Source: Gammaproteobacteria bacterium
Lineage (GTDB): Bacteria > Pseudomonadota > Gammaproteobacteria > UBA4575
DNA length: 64,000 nt
Assembly: GCA_028279275.1 (NCBI GenBank)
Contig: JANQOB010000018.1
Location: 434,001 to 498,000 of the forward strand
Direction of reading: 5' to 3'
Positions 17,436 to 27,400 of this stretch are shown here, in pieces. The position numbers and the translations under genes were made by a program. The notes under the pieces are model-generated. The model was not told the origin of the DNA and ran no database searches. It saw nothing but the letters and a program-made list of their open reading frames with translations. Each line of letters begins with the position of its first letter. Position 1 is the first letter of the stretch.

Positions 17436-17524
17436 AATATTTTATATCTCCATATAATTTAATTTCGGTTAATTTAAATTTAGTCCATTATCAAATTTCA
17501 TCATTGCAATTTTTGCAAAGATAA

Positions 17525-17629
17525 TTATGAAAATGTTATTAGTGCCATAAAATAAGTAGCAGTAATGGCTAAAATCAGTATTCCTAGTTCTTTCCATAAA
17601 GTACACTCGAAGCATTTATCTTTTTTCAT
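17525..17629 (-). CDS. Possible 34-residue small membrane protein
   Basis: In the 500-bp gap between the ABM-like gene and the coiled-coil gene, a minus-strand ATG at 17629 opens 34 codons: a charged, Cys-containing head (MKKDKCFECTLWKE) and one hydrophobic helix (LGILILAITATYFMALITF). AAGGATG lies about 10 bases upstream. Small one-helix proteins of this type are common and often missed. The CxxC-like head (CFEC) could bind metal. The rest of the gap is AT-rich and contains only hairpin copy 3. Confidence 0.4.
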   Translation of the reverse strand: MKKDKCFECTLWKELGILILAITATYFMALITFS

Positions 17630-17870
17630 AGTCTCATCATCCTTTTTAATCGTTAAATAAACTAAAGTGTTCGTATCTAAAATTCATTCATAGTTGAATA
17701 TGTTTTAAATATGCTAAGTGCAGCTATGTTTCTAATCAATTCGTATTAATTTGCACTACAGTTCGTGTTTATCGAATACATTGAAAAATATATACGAAAA
17801 AATCGATATATTATCTAATCGTAGATATACCTAGTCTCTGTAATTAAGACCAATTGGAGTGGAATGCCAG

Positions 17871-17900
17871 AATGACCGCTATGGGTCGAAAGCGGACTAA
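17871..17900 (-). repeat. 30-nt hairpin element, copy 3 (degenerate, inverted)
   Basis: The plus-strand arms AATGACCGCT and AGCGGACTAA keep only the inner CCGCT/AGCGG stem. The minus-strand centre TTCGACCCAT matches the forward copies (ATCGACCCAA) at 8 of 10 positions, so it is an inverted, decayed copy. It lies just downstream of the 398-residue coiled-coil gene. Confidence 0.7.
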
Positions 17901-17935
17901 ATTAACTTTTAATTAAAAGTAAGCGAAATGCTTGA

Positions 17936-19132
17936 TTAAAGCTTGAACATGGTCTTACTGGCGCGTCGTAGTTCAGTAAGAATATCTTTTTGTAATTGAT
18001 CGAGTTCAGCAATTTTATTTTCTGCTGCACCACTTAACCATGCAGTAGCAGTGTTTTTCTTCTTGGTAAAATAATTCAGAATGAATTGCTCAGACATTAA
18101 TACAAACTTAATGGCTTTTTCAGGATCTACTTGAATGAAGGGGTTTTTAGCAATTTGAATAGCTGATGCCTCCTGTGAGGCACAGAATTTATTTAATAAA
18201 TAAAATAAAGAAATTCTCGCTTGACGTAGAGATTTTGTAACACGCTGTTTTGAATGCTCATTGAGGCTGGCTTCAACTATTGCATCTAACCATAGAATTA
18301 AATCACTTTCTGCTATAACAACTTCGCTGGCTTTAATTTCGTTGACCAAATCGTAAATTCGTTGTTGTACTTCTTTGGTTTCATCAATTGTCTTTTTACG
18401 CTTCATGGTGCGCTTCCATAATGTCTGCGCTTCACGAAGATCAGCTTGCAATTGATCAAGCTCTTGTTGTTTGAGTTGTATGGTTTCTTCGCGAGTTTCG
18501 ATTAGCTTACGTTTTTGATGAATGGCGCGTGCCAGAACTTTTAGACGTAAAATGTAATACTCAGCTAAAATTTTACCAACTGATATAGTTTCTTTATTTA
18601 AAGTATGAATTGATACATCAAACCTTTTTTTATCTTCTTCATTAGCAGGTTTAGCTTTTTTCAGCACTTCCAAATTTTCATGTAAGTGAATAGTTTCGCT
18701 TCGCACATCGATCAGTAAATTGTTAATCGATGTTATATGCTTAACAAAAGTATCATTGCTCACCTTTTTTGTTCCGCGTTGAGCAGATTGTAGAATTTCA
18801 ACCAGTAACAAAATCTTATTTTTGAATACACGTAAATTAGCCGAACCGCTTGCGGTTTTGGCTTTATCCAAGGCAGCGACTACATGTTTGCCATACGCTT
18901 CTTGATCGCGCATGCGTCGTTTAAGATGAAATGAATTTGCCGTCATGATCAGGTCATCAACCGCACTTCTAGATGCCATTGGGATCTTTTCGCTGATATC
19001 AGCAGGAATATTGTTGGGTAATTTTTCTATTGGAAGTTCTGCAATACGCGCAGGCGGTAACTTCTGCAGCAACTTGATAAATTGCTGAAGTGATAACGGG
19101 TTCTGAATGTCAGTTGATGCTTGAGCAGTCAT
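17936..19132 (-). CDS. Predicted coiled-coil protein, unknown function
   Basis: A 398-residue cytosolic protein I do not recognise. There is no signal or membrane segment. A Pro-rich N-terminal part (about 10-55: LPPARIAELPIEKLPNNIP) precedes an almost wholly helical, strongly charged body. Residues about 200-275 form a long Lys/Glu/Gln coiled coil (KRKLIETREETIQLKQQELD then LREAQTLWKRTMKRKK). It is monocistronic, upstream of nothing on its strand except the accessory patch, and divergent from no obvious partner. The composition suggests a structural or scaffold role; nothing in context identifies it. Confidence 0.75.
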   Translation of the reverse strand: MTAQASTDIQNPLSLQQFIKLLQKLPPARIAELPIEKLPNNIPADISEKIPMASRSAVDDLIMTANSFHLKRRMRDQEAYGKHVVAALDKAKTASGSANLRVFKNKILLLVEILQSAQRGTKKVSNDTFVKHITSINNLLIDVRSETIHLHENLEVLKKAKPANEEDKKRFDVSIHTLNKETISVGKILAEYYILRLKVLARAIHQKRKLIETREETIQLKQQELDQLQADLREAQTLWKRTMKRKKTIDETKEVQQRIYDLVNEIKASEVVIAESDLILWLDAIVEASLNEHSKQRVTKSLRQARISLFYLLNKFCASQEASAIQIAKNPFIQVDPEKAIKFVLMSEQFILNYFTKKKNTATAWLSGAAENKIAELDQLQKDILTELRRASKTMFKL

Positions 19133-19291
19133 TAATTATAAGTTGGGTCTAAACGACCCTCGCTAGCGATTAGTGACTGATATTGCGTGAATTTCAGGTA
19201 AATGTTTAGGGTCTAGTGCACAAAAGGCTATAAAGGGCGACGAACTCGATTATTCGCTGGGTATAAGGTATAGAGGGTATTTTTTGGCTTA

Positions 19292-20365
19292 TCAATGAGC
19301 CACAAATTCAAGCATTCTACTTGTCGAGCGGAAAGCTTTTTGGCGGATATCCTCATCGACAAATATCTCGTTTTCACCGCTTTCTAAGCCTGATTCCAGC
19401 ACGCTTTCAAGATTATGTAGGCCGTTCATGGCCATCCAAGGACAATGTGCGCAACTTTTACAAGTTGCTCCTTCACCGGCTGTAGGCGCTTCAATAAAAG
19501 TTTTCCCGGGTGCTGCTTGTTTCATTTTATAGAAAATTCGATTATCCGTAGCAACAATGAATTTTTTATGTGGAAGTTCTTTAGCAGCCTTGATCAAAGC
19601 CGTGGTCGAACCCACCACATCTGCAACTTCAATAACTGCCGCGGGAGATTCAGGATGCACAAGTATTCCTGCATCAGGATGTTTTTCAATAAGCTCTCCT
19701 AAGCCACGCGCTTTAAATTCTTCATGCACGATACAAGCACCTTGCCACAGTACCATGTCGGCTCCGGTAACTTTTTCAATATAGTGACCAAGATGTTTGT
19801 CAGGTGCCCACAAAACTTTCTTTCCCTGATCCATTAAATGTGAAACAACTTTTAACGCAATACTAGAGGTTACTACCCAATCTGCACGCGCTTTGACTTC
19901 AGCACTTGTGTTGGCATAAACAACTACTTCATGGTCAGGATATTGATCACAAAATTCTCCAAATTCTTTTGCAGGGCAACCTAAATCAAGTGAGCAGGTT
20001 GCATCTAAAGTAGGCATTAACACACGTTTTTCAGGATTTAAAATTTTTGCTGTTTCACCCATAAAACGAACACCTGCAACGATTAAAGTAGTCGCAGGAT
20101 GTCGGTTACCAAAACGCGCCATTTCCAACGAGTCAGATACAAAGCCACCTGTCTCTTCTGCGATCATTTGTAAATCTTCATTTGTATAATAGTGCGCAAC
20201 TAAAACCGCATTTTCACGTTTTAGTAAACGCTTAATGTTGGCAATTTTCTCCTCACGTTCATTAGCTGAGTAAACAGGTAAATTAGACTGAATCACTGCC
20301 GTTTCCGGGATGCCTTTTAACGGCACAGCAAACTCAGTAGATTTTTCTGGGGAATATTCAGGCAT
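19292..20365 (-). CDS. nadA: Quinolinate synthase NadA
   Basis: A 357-residue [4Fe-4S] enzyme condensing iminoaspartate with dihydroxyacetone phosphate to make quinolinate for NAD synthesis. Three pseudo-repeated domains are visible. Cluster cysteines lie in [24 protein letters not shown] and the C-terminal [18 protein letters not shown], the gammaproteobacterial CxxCxxC form. The substrate-binding motif [10 protein letters not shown] lies near residue 58. Length and start are typical. No nadB or nadC is adjacent. Confidence 0.96.
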   Translation of the reverse strand: MPEYSPEKSTEFAVPLKGIPETAVIQSNLPVYSANEREEKIANIKRLLKRENAVLVAHYYTNEDLQMIAEETGGFVSDSLEMARFGNRHPATTLIVAGVRFMGETAKILNPEKRVLMPTLDATCSLDLGCPAKEFGEFCDQYPDHEVVVYANTSAEVKARADWVVTSSIALKVVSHLMDQGKKVLWAPDKHLGHYIEKVTGADMVLWQGACIVHEEFKARGLGELIEKHPDAGILVHPESPAAVIEVADVVGSTTALIKAAKELPHKKFIVATDNRIFYKMKQAAPGKTFIEAPTAGEGATCKSCAHCPWMAMNGLHNLESVLESGLESGENEIFVDEDIRQKAFRSTSRMLEFVAH

Positions 20366-20517
20366 GTTGCGAAACCATGGATATCGGTATTATTTAATAT
20401 ATAAGGGCGATAAAGTGTAAATTCAACCTATAACAATAAGGGTATTTATCGCGTATTGATAGAAATGCTGTGTATTTAGCTTAAATTAGTGCTGATACGT
20501 AACGAAGATCAACCAAT

Positions 20518-22329
20518 ATGGCAAAAACAGACTATATTCCTCCTGAGCTTGCAAAAACTTTACCAGGTTTATTGCAACAACGATTGATACGTTCAAATAC
20601 TTTACATGCATATGGTTACTTTGATGAAACACATGGTTGGTGTGATCTAACTTGGCAAGATGTAGCAAATAAAGTTGCTGCTATTCAAGAAGCGTTAAAA
20701 AAAGAACAGATGAATAAAGGTGATCGTGTCGCCATCATGCTGAGGAATTGCCCGGAATGGATCATGTTCGATATTGCTGCCATGGCATGTGGTCTTGTTA
20801 CGGTGCCATTATATACAAATGATCGTGCTGAAAATGTTGCCTATGTTGTCCAAGATGCAGGAGTAAAAATTTTATTGTTACAAAATCAACGTCAATGGCG
20901 TGAGCTGGTAAAAACACAATCCATTTCCGATTCAATTCAGCGCGTGATTCATGTGGATCAAAACGAAAGCGATGAAAAGCACGATCCCCAGTTAATTCAT
21001 TTATCCGATTGGTTAAAATCTGCTGAGGGTTCTGCAAAATTTTCAATAGAAAATATTGATGCTACTGATTTAGCAACCATTGTTTATACCTCAGGTACTA
21101 CCGGAAAACCCAAAGGTGTAATGCTGAGTCATAAGAATATACTTTCAAATGCATATGCCGCATTGCAATGCGGTGATTTTTTCCCACATGATGTGTTTCT
21201 ATCTTTTTTGCCTTTATCGCATACATTAGAGCGTACAGGAGGCTGCTATTTGCCCATGATGGCGAGCTCGAAAGTATGTTTTGCGCGATCTATACAAACA
21301 CTTGCTGATGATATTCAAATTGTGCGTCCTACCACGTTCATATCTGTACCTAGAATTTATGAAATGATTTATGCAAAGGTGCAGGCTTCTCTAGAAAAAG
21401 AATCTTCCGTAAAGAAAAAAATATTTGCTCTAGCACAAAAAATTGGTTGGAGGAATTTCCAATACCAAACTAAAGCTAAGGGCTGGAATTGGAGTTTATT
21501 GTTTTGGCCCGTGTTTGATTTTTTAGTGGCGAAAAAAATTAAACAACGCTTGGGTGGGCGATTAAGATATGCCATCGCAGGCGGAGCGGCGTTAAACAAA
21601 TCGATTGCACAATTTTTTATTAGTTTGGGAATTCCTGTGTATCAGGGTTATGGAATGACAGAGAGCAGTCCCACGATTAGTGTTGGGCGACAAGAAGATA
21701 ATGATCCATTTAGTATTGGTAAACCACTTCCAGGCATTGAAATTAAACTTACTGAAGAAGGTGAGTTATGTACTAAAAGTGACTGTGTGATGCTTGGGTA
21801 CTTTAATAACAAGCAAGCGACTGATGAAGTCATCGATCAAGAAGGCTGGCTCCACACCGGGGATCTGGCATCCATCAGTGATGAGGGATATTTGTATCTC
21901 ACTGGGCGAATTAAAGACATTATTGTGCTTGCCAGTGCTGAAAAAGTTCCTCCGCAAGATATGGAAACCGCAATTTGTGCTGATCCATTATTTGATCAAG
22001 CCATGATTGTCGGTGAAGCAAGACCTTTTTTATCCGCTCTAATTGTATTGAGCGAAGAAGAATGGAGGACTTTAGCTAAAAAATTAGATCTAGACCGAAA
22101 AAATATTGAAAGTTTGAGAGAAACATCTGTGCAAAAGTATGTAATCAAGCGTATTTCAAAATGCTTAAGTGAATTTCCTGGCTATGCACAAGTACGTCGA
22201 GTCAGTTTATACTTAGAGCCTTGGAGTATAGAAAATGGACTGCTAACTCCAACGCTTAAAACCAAACGTCCACAATTACTCAAGACTTTCGCAGCGGATA
22301 TTGATGCTATGTATGAGTCTCTTTCTTAA
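20518..22329 (+). CDS. Long-chain fatty acid-CoA ligase (AMP-binding)
   Basis: A 603-residue member of the ANL adenylating superfamily, long-chain acyl-CoA synthetase branch (FadD15-like). The P-loop YTSGTTGKPKGVMLSH lies near residues 188-203, the A5 motif YQGYGMTESSP near 377, A7 (LHTGDLASISDEGYLYLTGR) near 445-464 and the A10-type lysine region LTPTLKTKRP near the end. It probably activates fatty acids for membrane lipid recycling. The short 5' leader has no obvious operator. The lipoprotein gene at 22341 begins 11 bp downstream and is likely co-transcribed. Confidence 0.9.
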   Translation: MAKTDYIPPELAKTLPGLLQQRLIRSNTLHAYGYFDETHGWCDLTWQDVANKVAAIQEALKKEQMNKGDRVAIMLRNCPEWIMFDIAAMACGLVTVPLYTNDRAENVAYVVQDAGVKILLLQNQRQWRELVKTQSISDSIQRVIHVDQNESDEKHDPQLIHLSDWLKSAEGSAKFSIENIDATDLATIVYTSGTTGKPKGVMLSHKNILSNAYAALQCGDFFPHDVFLSFLPLSHTLERTGGCYLPMMASSKVCFARSIQTLADDIQIVRPTTFISVPRIYEMIYAKVQASLEKESSVKKKIFALAQKIGWRNFQYQTKAKGWNWSLLFWPVFDFLVAKKIKQRLGGRLRYAIAGGAALNKSIAQFFISLGIPVYQGYGMTESSPTISVGRQEDNDPFSIGKPLPGIEIKLTEEGELCTKSDCVMLGYFNNKQATDEVIDQEGWLHTGDLASISDEGYLYLTGRIKDIIVLASAEKVPPQDMETAICADPLFDQAMIVGEARPFLSALIVLSEEEWRTLAKKLDLDRKNIESLRETSVQKYVIKRISKCLSEFPGYAQVRRVSLYLEPWSIENGLLTPTLKTKRPQLLKTFAADIDAMYESLS

Positions 22330-22340
22330 GAAATAAAAAA

Positions 22341-22838
22341 ATGACAAAAGATTATCAGACTTTTTTTAAACAGTTATTTATTTTAACGTTGATTCTGTTT
22401 TTATGTGCTTGTGCAAGCACTAAGAATCCAACTTATGGCCCAGTACAAGATGAAAATTTTCAGAGTGTTTTTCTAGAAAGTCTTGCTGATGATCAACAAG
22501 AAGTAATTTTTTATAGTAGGGCGATATGGTATCCGAATAAAAATGGGTTTAAATTTTTACCAGCAGGAAAAAAATCACGCAAAGGAGTAATTGTTTATAC
22601 AGACCAAGGTGTTTATTTTTCAGAATGGAGCTCAAAACAATATACATCCGTATTTAGCTCTAAATATGATCAAATTAGTGAATTGCGTTTGGCAGCAAAC
22701 GACCTTTTTGGTCGTGTAGTAGTTAAAACAGATAATTACAACAGTTTTGAAATATTAGGCGTAGAGGGTCCGCACTTACCTGATAAAGGAGAAACGGAAG
22801 TTGCGTTTCAAATATTGGAACAACAAAAAAGCCAATAA
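22341..22838 (+). CDS. Small lipoprotein, unknown function
   Basis: A 165-residue protein with a type II signal peptide (about 1-22) and lipobox region FLCACAS. The mature part looks like a compact beta-rich domain: VIFYSRAIWYPNKNGFKF, GVIVYTDQGVYFSEW, ISELRLAAND. This resembles a PH-like or GRAM-like small domain, but that is only pattern inference. Eleven bases separate it from the acyl-CoA ligase gene, so co-expression is likely. It ends 4 bp before the convergent SPOR gene. Confidence 0.78.
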   Translation: MTKDYQTFFKQLFILTLILFLCACASTKNPTYGPVQDENFQSVFLESLADDQQEVIFYSRAIWYPNKNGFKFLPAGKKSRKGVIVYTDQGVYFSEWSSKQYTSVFSSKYDQISELRLAANDLFGRVVVKTDNYNSFEILGVEGPHLPDKGETEVAFQILEQQKSQ

Positions 22839-22842
22839 GCTT

Positions 22843-23376
22843 TTAATTTTTGGTCTGTAATAAGATGGTATCTATCTGACTCGATTTTAAGCGCTTGCGC
22901 AGCGCTTCTAACGCGCTACGATCATTTGACGGACCAATTTGCACGCGATGCCACTTAGTTTTATTTACTTCGACAGACTGAATGTTAGCTTCAACACCAA
23001 TTAAGGCCAAACGCGCTTTTAAGCTGTCGGCTTCATTAAATTGTTGGAATGAACCGGCTTGAAGCAAGTATCCACCTTTATATTCGGTTTGGGTGGTGGT
23101 GCTAGAATTTTGCTTTGGAGGTAATGTTTCTTCATGCGGGATCACGATTTCCAGTTCCGGAAGCAATGTGTAGAAATCGAATTTTCGCTTTGTGGTCGGT
23201 TCAGTAGTAATTGGAGATTGAGAGGGGCTTACGATTTTAGAATCATTAATATTGCCTCCATTTGATCTTGTGAACATTGCGATCCCAAGACCAATTAAAA
23301 TTCCGAGTGTCAGCCAAATCCAAGCCGGAATAATGCTTGATGATTTTGTAGTTGAACGTTTTTTTCTTCGTGCCAT
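22843..23376 (-). CDS. SPOR domain-containing membrane protein
   Basis: A 177-residue bitopic inner-membrane protein. A basic cytosolic head (MARRKKRSTTKSS) precedes one membrane helix (about 17-36) and a low-complexity periplasmic linker. The C-terminal SPOR domain (about 100-175) has YLLQAGSFQQFNEADSLKARL and WHRVQIGPSNDRSALEALRK. SPOR domains bind denuded septal peptidoglycan, so the protein probably acts at the division site. The SPOR-argS-priA order is conserved in gammaproteobacteria, and all three are on the same strand here. Confidence 0.9.
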   Translation of the reverse strand: MARRKKRSTTKSSSIIPAWIWLTLGILIGLGIAMFTRSNGGNINDSKIVSPSQSPITTEPTTKRKFDFYTLLPELEIVIPHEETLPPKQNSSTTTQTEYKGGYLLQAGSFQQFNEADSLKARLALIGVEANIQSVEVNKTKWHRVQIGPSNDRSALEALRKRLKSSQIDTILLQTKN

Positions 23377-23398
23377 TAAATCAACCTGTCGAAATTAT

Positions 23399-25162
23399 TC
23401 ACATTTTCTGAGGAGCGCTTACATCAAGCAGATTTAGTCCATTGTAAAGCACTATCTTTGTAGCATTAATAAGTTTCAATCTTGCGTATCGGAGTTCAAG
23501 ATTTTCACTTATAACTTGATTATCTTTTTCATTATAAAAACTATGAAAAGCATTCGCCAGATCGCGTAAATAATTCACCACAATGTGAGGCGAAAGTTTT
23601 TCAGCGGAGGACAATACGTGCTCTGGGAATTGCTCTAGTAGTTTTAATAGATTTTTTTCATGTTGGTTTGATAATTGTGAATTATCAGCGCTTATAACAG
23701 AGGGGTCTTGCATCGCTACGTTAGCCTGCTGAAAAATACTACATATTCTTGCATGCGCATACTGAACATAGTACACAGGATTGTCTTTAGACTGCGAAGT
23801 TGCAAGATCTAAATCAAAGTCTAAATGTTGCTCATGTTTACGCATTACATAGAAAAATCGTGCGGCATCTTTACCAACTTGTTTACGCAGTTCACGTAAA
23901 GTAACAAACTCACCCGAACGAGTAGACATTACAAGTTTTTTACCACCTTTATATAAATTTGCAAATTGCACGAGTGGTATATTTAAAGATGTTGGATCTT
24001 GACCAAGTGCCTCAACTGCAGCTTTAATTCTGGTTATGTAGCCGTGATGGTCTGCTCCCCATATATTGATTAAGCGATCGAATCCACGGTTATATTTATC
24101 TAAATGATAGGCAATGTCTGAGGCGAAATACGTATGATTACCATTTTCTCGAACTAAAACCCTGTCTTTTTCATCACCAAACTGGATACTTCTAAACCAA
24201 AGTGCACCATCCTTTTCATAGGTATGGCCGTTTTTTTCCAATGTGCTCAGTGCTTCTTGAACTTTATGATTCGTTATCAGAGATTTTTCTGAATACCAAT
24301 TGTCATACTGTACTCCAAACAGAGCTAGATCGTCTTTAATATCATTGGTTATAGTATCTAAGGCACATTTAGCAAATATCTCATAGTTATCTTTACCAAG
24401 TAATGATTTAGCTTTTTTGATAATTGCATCGATATGAACCTCTTTATCACCTCCTTGTGGTTCATCAGCAGGTAAATCAATCATCCATTGTTGAGTGTGA
24501 TGTAGAAATTTATCTGAATATTCTCGATGTAAAGTTGCAGCGATGTCCCAAATGTAATCACCTTGATAAGCATTTACAGGAAAATTGAAATTTTCATCAC
24601 AAAGTTCTAAATAACGCAGCCAAACAGACGTGGTCAAAATATCAATTTGACGACCTGCATCATTTACATAATATTCTCGTTGTACTTGATATCCGACAGC
24701 TGCTAATAGATTGGCTATCGTGGCACCATAAGCAGCCCCACGACCATGCCCAACATGCAAAGGCCCAGTTGGGTTTGCAGAAACAAATTCTATTTGAACT
24801 TTTTTATTCGAATATTTTTTCGATAATCCGTAACTTTCATTTTGTTGTAAAACGCTATCAAGAATTTCGCCATGTAAATTTTCATTTACATAAAAATTCA
24901 AAAATCCGGGGCCTGCAATTTCTACTTTTTTAATATTTCCATCATCAGGAAGGTTCGATACTAATAATTCTGCGAGCTGACGCGGCGCCATCTGGGCTTG
25001 TTTTGCAAGCTGCATAGCAATGTTGCAAGCAAAATCCCCATGTGCTTTATCTTTACTGCGAGTGACTTGAAAATTTATTTTTAAGTCTTGGGGTAGTTTT
25101 TCGGTAGCCTGCAAACTACTGATTGCAGTACTTACCGCTTTAGTTAATTTTGTTTGCATCAA
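23399..25162 (-). CDS. argS: Arginyl-tRNA synthetase
   Basis: A 587-residue class Ia aminoacyl-tRNA synthetase. The Add1 tRNA-binding domain forms the N-terminus (about 1-100). The HIGH-like motif is HVGHGRG in NPTGPLHVGHGRGAAYG (near 128-145). The KMSK-like region is reduced (KLVMSTRSGEFV), as usual in ArgS. The DALR anticodon-binding domain occupies about 460-587 and ends in the expected short C-terminal helix. It is transcribed from downstream of priA and followed by the SPOR gene. Confidence 0.97.
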   Translation of the reverse strand: MMQTKLTKAVSTAISSLQATEKLPQDLKINFQVTRSKDKAHGDFACNIAMQLAKQAQMAPRQLAELLVSNLPDDGNIKKVEIAGPGFLNFYVNENLHGEILDSVLQQNESYGLSKKYSNKKVQIEFVSANPTGPLHVGHGRGAAYGATIANLLAAVGYQVQREYYVNDAGRQIDILTTSVWLRYLELCDENFNFPVNAYQGDYIWDIAATLHREYSDKFLHHTQQWMIDLPADEPQGGDKEVHIDAIIKKAKSLLGKDNYEIFAKCALDTITNDIKDDLALFGVQYDNWYSEKSLITNHKVQEALSTLEKNGHTYEKDGALWFRSIQFGDEKDRVLVRENGNHTYFASDIAYHLDKYNRGFDRLINIWGADHHGYITRIKAAVEALGQDPTSLNIPLVQFANLYKGGKKLVMSTRSGEFVTLRELRKQVGKDAARFFYVMRKHEQHLDFDLDLATSQSKDNPVYYVQYAHARICSIFQQANVAMQDPSVISADNSQLSNQHEKNLLKLLEQFPEHVLSSAEKLSPHIVVNYLRDLANAFHSFYNEKDNQVISENLELRYARLKLINATKIVLYNGLNLLDVSAPQKM

Positions 25163-25201
25163 ATATTTTTAGCTTTTAAAGGCGTTGCATTGTACTCAAA
25201 T

Positions 25202-27397
25202 TCAGCTCATTTCCAATGGATCAACTTCTATATCCCACCTGACACGTTTTGCTAGTGGTTCACGGGTAATTTTATCTGTCCAGGATTTCAGGTTTTCTTG
25301 TAAAGTCTTTCTATAGCTAGTAAATACAACTAATTGGCTCTGATACATGCCGGCTTTTCGCCCCATCATTGCAGGTATAGGGCCGTATATGGTCAAGCCC
25401 TCGATAGATTTAGCCGTCATGAGAGATTTTGCTTTTTGTAAAAAATTTTCTGTCATCGTCTGTTGGGTAGCACGTGCTCGTAATAACAACATAGAAGTAT
25501 AGGGCGGTAATGAACACTCTTGACGTATTTTTAAAGCTTGTTGGCTAAAAGAACTATAGCCCTGTGATAACAAACAATTTAGCAGTGGGTGTTCAGGTAA
25601 ATAGGTTTGAAGTAAAACTTTTCCTTTTTTGTTGCTACGCCCAGCCCTGCCTATTACTTGAACTAATAGTTGTGCTAAACGTTCAGTAGCTCGAAAATCC
25701 GTGCTAAATAAACCATGATCAACATTTAAGATTCCAACTAATGTGACATTAGGGAAATCATGTCCTTTTGAAAGCATTTGCGTACCGATAATAATTTGAT
25801 ATTTGCCTTGATGTATCTCAGCTAATTTATCCTTCAAAGCATCTTTTTTGCGCGTACTATCACGATCAATTCTTATAATGGCCGTGTCTGAAAAAATCTC
25901 TTGTAATTTATTTTCGATACGTTGAGTGCCTTCGCCTAGCCATAATAAATTTGGAGAGTTGCATGATGGACATTGAAGAGGAACAGTCTCTTCTTTTAGA
26001 CAGTGATGACATTTAAGAATATTTCTTTCTTTATAAAAGGTCATGCGTGCATCGCAACGTGAACATTCCGCTACCCAAGCACAATCTTGACAAAGTATAG
26101 TGGGCGCATAACCACGCCGATTTAAAAATAGTAATACTTGATTATTATTATCAACCTCAGTTTTTATTGCATGAATTAATTCATTCGATAATCCTTCTTC
26201 AGATGATTTAGATCGCATGTCAATTAATTTAACATCAGGGGTGCTAGACTGCTTAGCTCTTTTTGTAAGAATCAACTTTTGATAGCGTTCTCGTAGGACA
26301 TTTAATTGAGTTTCGAACGAGGGTGTTGCGCTACCTAGTAGAACAGGTATTGAAAGTTGTTTTGCACGATAAACAGCGATATCTCGTGCATTGTAAAGAA
26401 AGCCTTCCTGTTGTTTAAATGATAAATCATGCTCTTCATCAATCACGATTAAACCAAGATCAGAAAACGGTAAAAATACTGCCGAGCGTGTTCCAACGAT
26501 AATTTTTGCTTTAGCTGTTTTGGCGGCTAACCAAGCTTGAGCGCGTTGTGAATCATTTAAACCTGAGTGCAATACGTGAACTTTATTGCCTAGACGTCGC
26601 TCAATGCGTTCTACTAATTGAGGAGTCAATCCAATTTCGGGAACAAGAAATAAAACTTGTTTATTATTTTGTAAAACATCATCAGCAAGTGATAAATACA
26701 CTTCGGTTTTCCCGCTACCTGTCACGCCATCAAGCAAACAGCAATTAAATATGTTTAATTGATTTTTCAGTTTGTTATATGCATTTTGTTGTTCGGAATT
26801 TAGTTGTAGAGGCTCAACTGGCAAAAAATCATCTTCTTTTGGATCATCTTGCACAGTTTTTTGTACTAATTTTTTATCAATAAGCGCCTTTATTGTACTG
26901 CGCCATGAAGTTACAGATTTTTTAATTTCCTCACTACTCAGGCCTTGAGGATTTGCTTTTAAAAGCTTAACAATCTGTTGTTGTTTTGGTGCACGTTTTA
27001 GTTTTTCATCAAAAATTTGATGCGTTGTTAGACGGTAAAAAGCATTGCTGTTGGGCTTGATATATTTGCCCTTGCGGAGTACTGAAGGAAGGGCAGCAAA
27101 GACCACTTCACCTATGGGTTGTTGATAATATTCAGCAGCCCAAAATAATAATTCGAGTAATGTTTGGTCAAACACGGGCTGATCATCCAGTACTTCGAGT
27201 ATGTGTTTGAGTTTTGGGATCTCACTATTTTTTTTCTGGGCAACAATCATTCCAATGAGTTTTCGTTGACCAAATTGGACGCGAACGCGCATGCCTACTT
27301 GGTAATGATTGAGGGCTTTAGTACTGGTGGCTAGGTAATCAAACTTCTGATATAGCGGTACAGGTAAAGCCACTACCAGAACGGTAGCGTCATTCAT
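25202..27397 (-). CDS. priA: Primosomal protein N' (replication restart helicase PriA)
   Basis: A 731-residue 3'-5' helicase that recognises stalled forks and loads the primosome. Order: DNA-binding N-terminal and winged-helix domains (about 1-200), Walker A GVTGSGKTEVY (near 225), DEEH box in VIDEEHDLSF, eight zinc-binding cysteines in CQDCAW, CSRCD, CHHC and CPSC (about 440-485), then helicase motifs including QMLSKGHDFPNVT and VIGRAGR. Length and motifs are complete. Two DnaA boxes lie immediately upstream of the ATG. Confidence 0.97.
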   Translation of the reverse strand: MNDATVLVVALPVPLYQKFDYLATSTKALNHYQVGMRVRVQFGQRKLIGMIVAQKKNSEIPKLKHILEVLDDQPVFDQTLLELLFWAAEYYQQPIGEVVFAALPSVLRKGKYIKPNSNAFYRLTTHQIFDEKLKRAPKQQQIVKLLKANPQGLSSEEIKKSVTSWRSTIKALIDKKLVQKTVQDDPKEDDFLPVEPLQLNSEQQNAYNKLKNQLNIFNCCLLDGVTGSGKTEVYLSLADDVLQNNKQVLFLVPEIGLTPQLVERIERRLGNKVHVLHSGLNDSQRAQAWLAAKTAKAKIIVGTRSAVFLPFSDLGLIVIDEEHDLSFKQQEGFLYNARDIAVYRAKQLSIPVLLGSATPSFETQLNVLRERYQKLILTKRAKQSSTPDVKLIDMRSKSSEEGLSNELIHAIKTEVDNNNQVLLFLNRRGYAPTILCQDCAWVAECSRCDARMTFYKERNILKCHHCLKEETVPLQCPSCNSPNLLWLGEGTQRIENKLQEIFSDTAIIRIDRDSTRKKDALKDKLAEIHQGKYQIIIGTQMLSKGHDFPNVTLVGILNVDHGLFSTDFRATERLAQLLVQVIGRAGRSNKKGKVLLQTYLPEHPLLNCLLSQGYSSFSQQALKIRQECSLPPYTSMLLLRARATQQTMTENFLQKAKSLMTAKSIEGLTIYGPIPAMMGRKAGMYQSQLVVFTSYRKTLQENLKSWTDKITREPLAKRVRWDIEVDPLEMS

Positions 27398-27400
27398 GAT

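Noticed and set aside
14881-17900. Integron cassette array with attC sites
   Set aside because: The hairpins are only 30 nt, lack the RYYYAAC/GTTRRRY core sites, occur in both orientations, and no integron integrase is seen.
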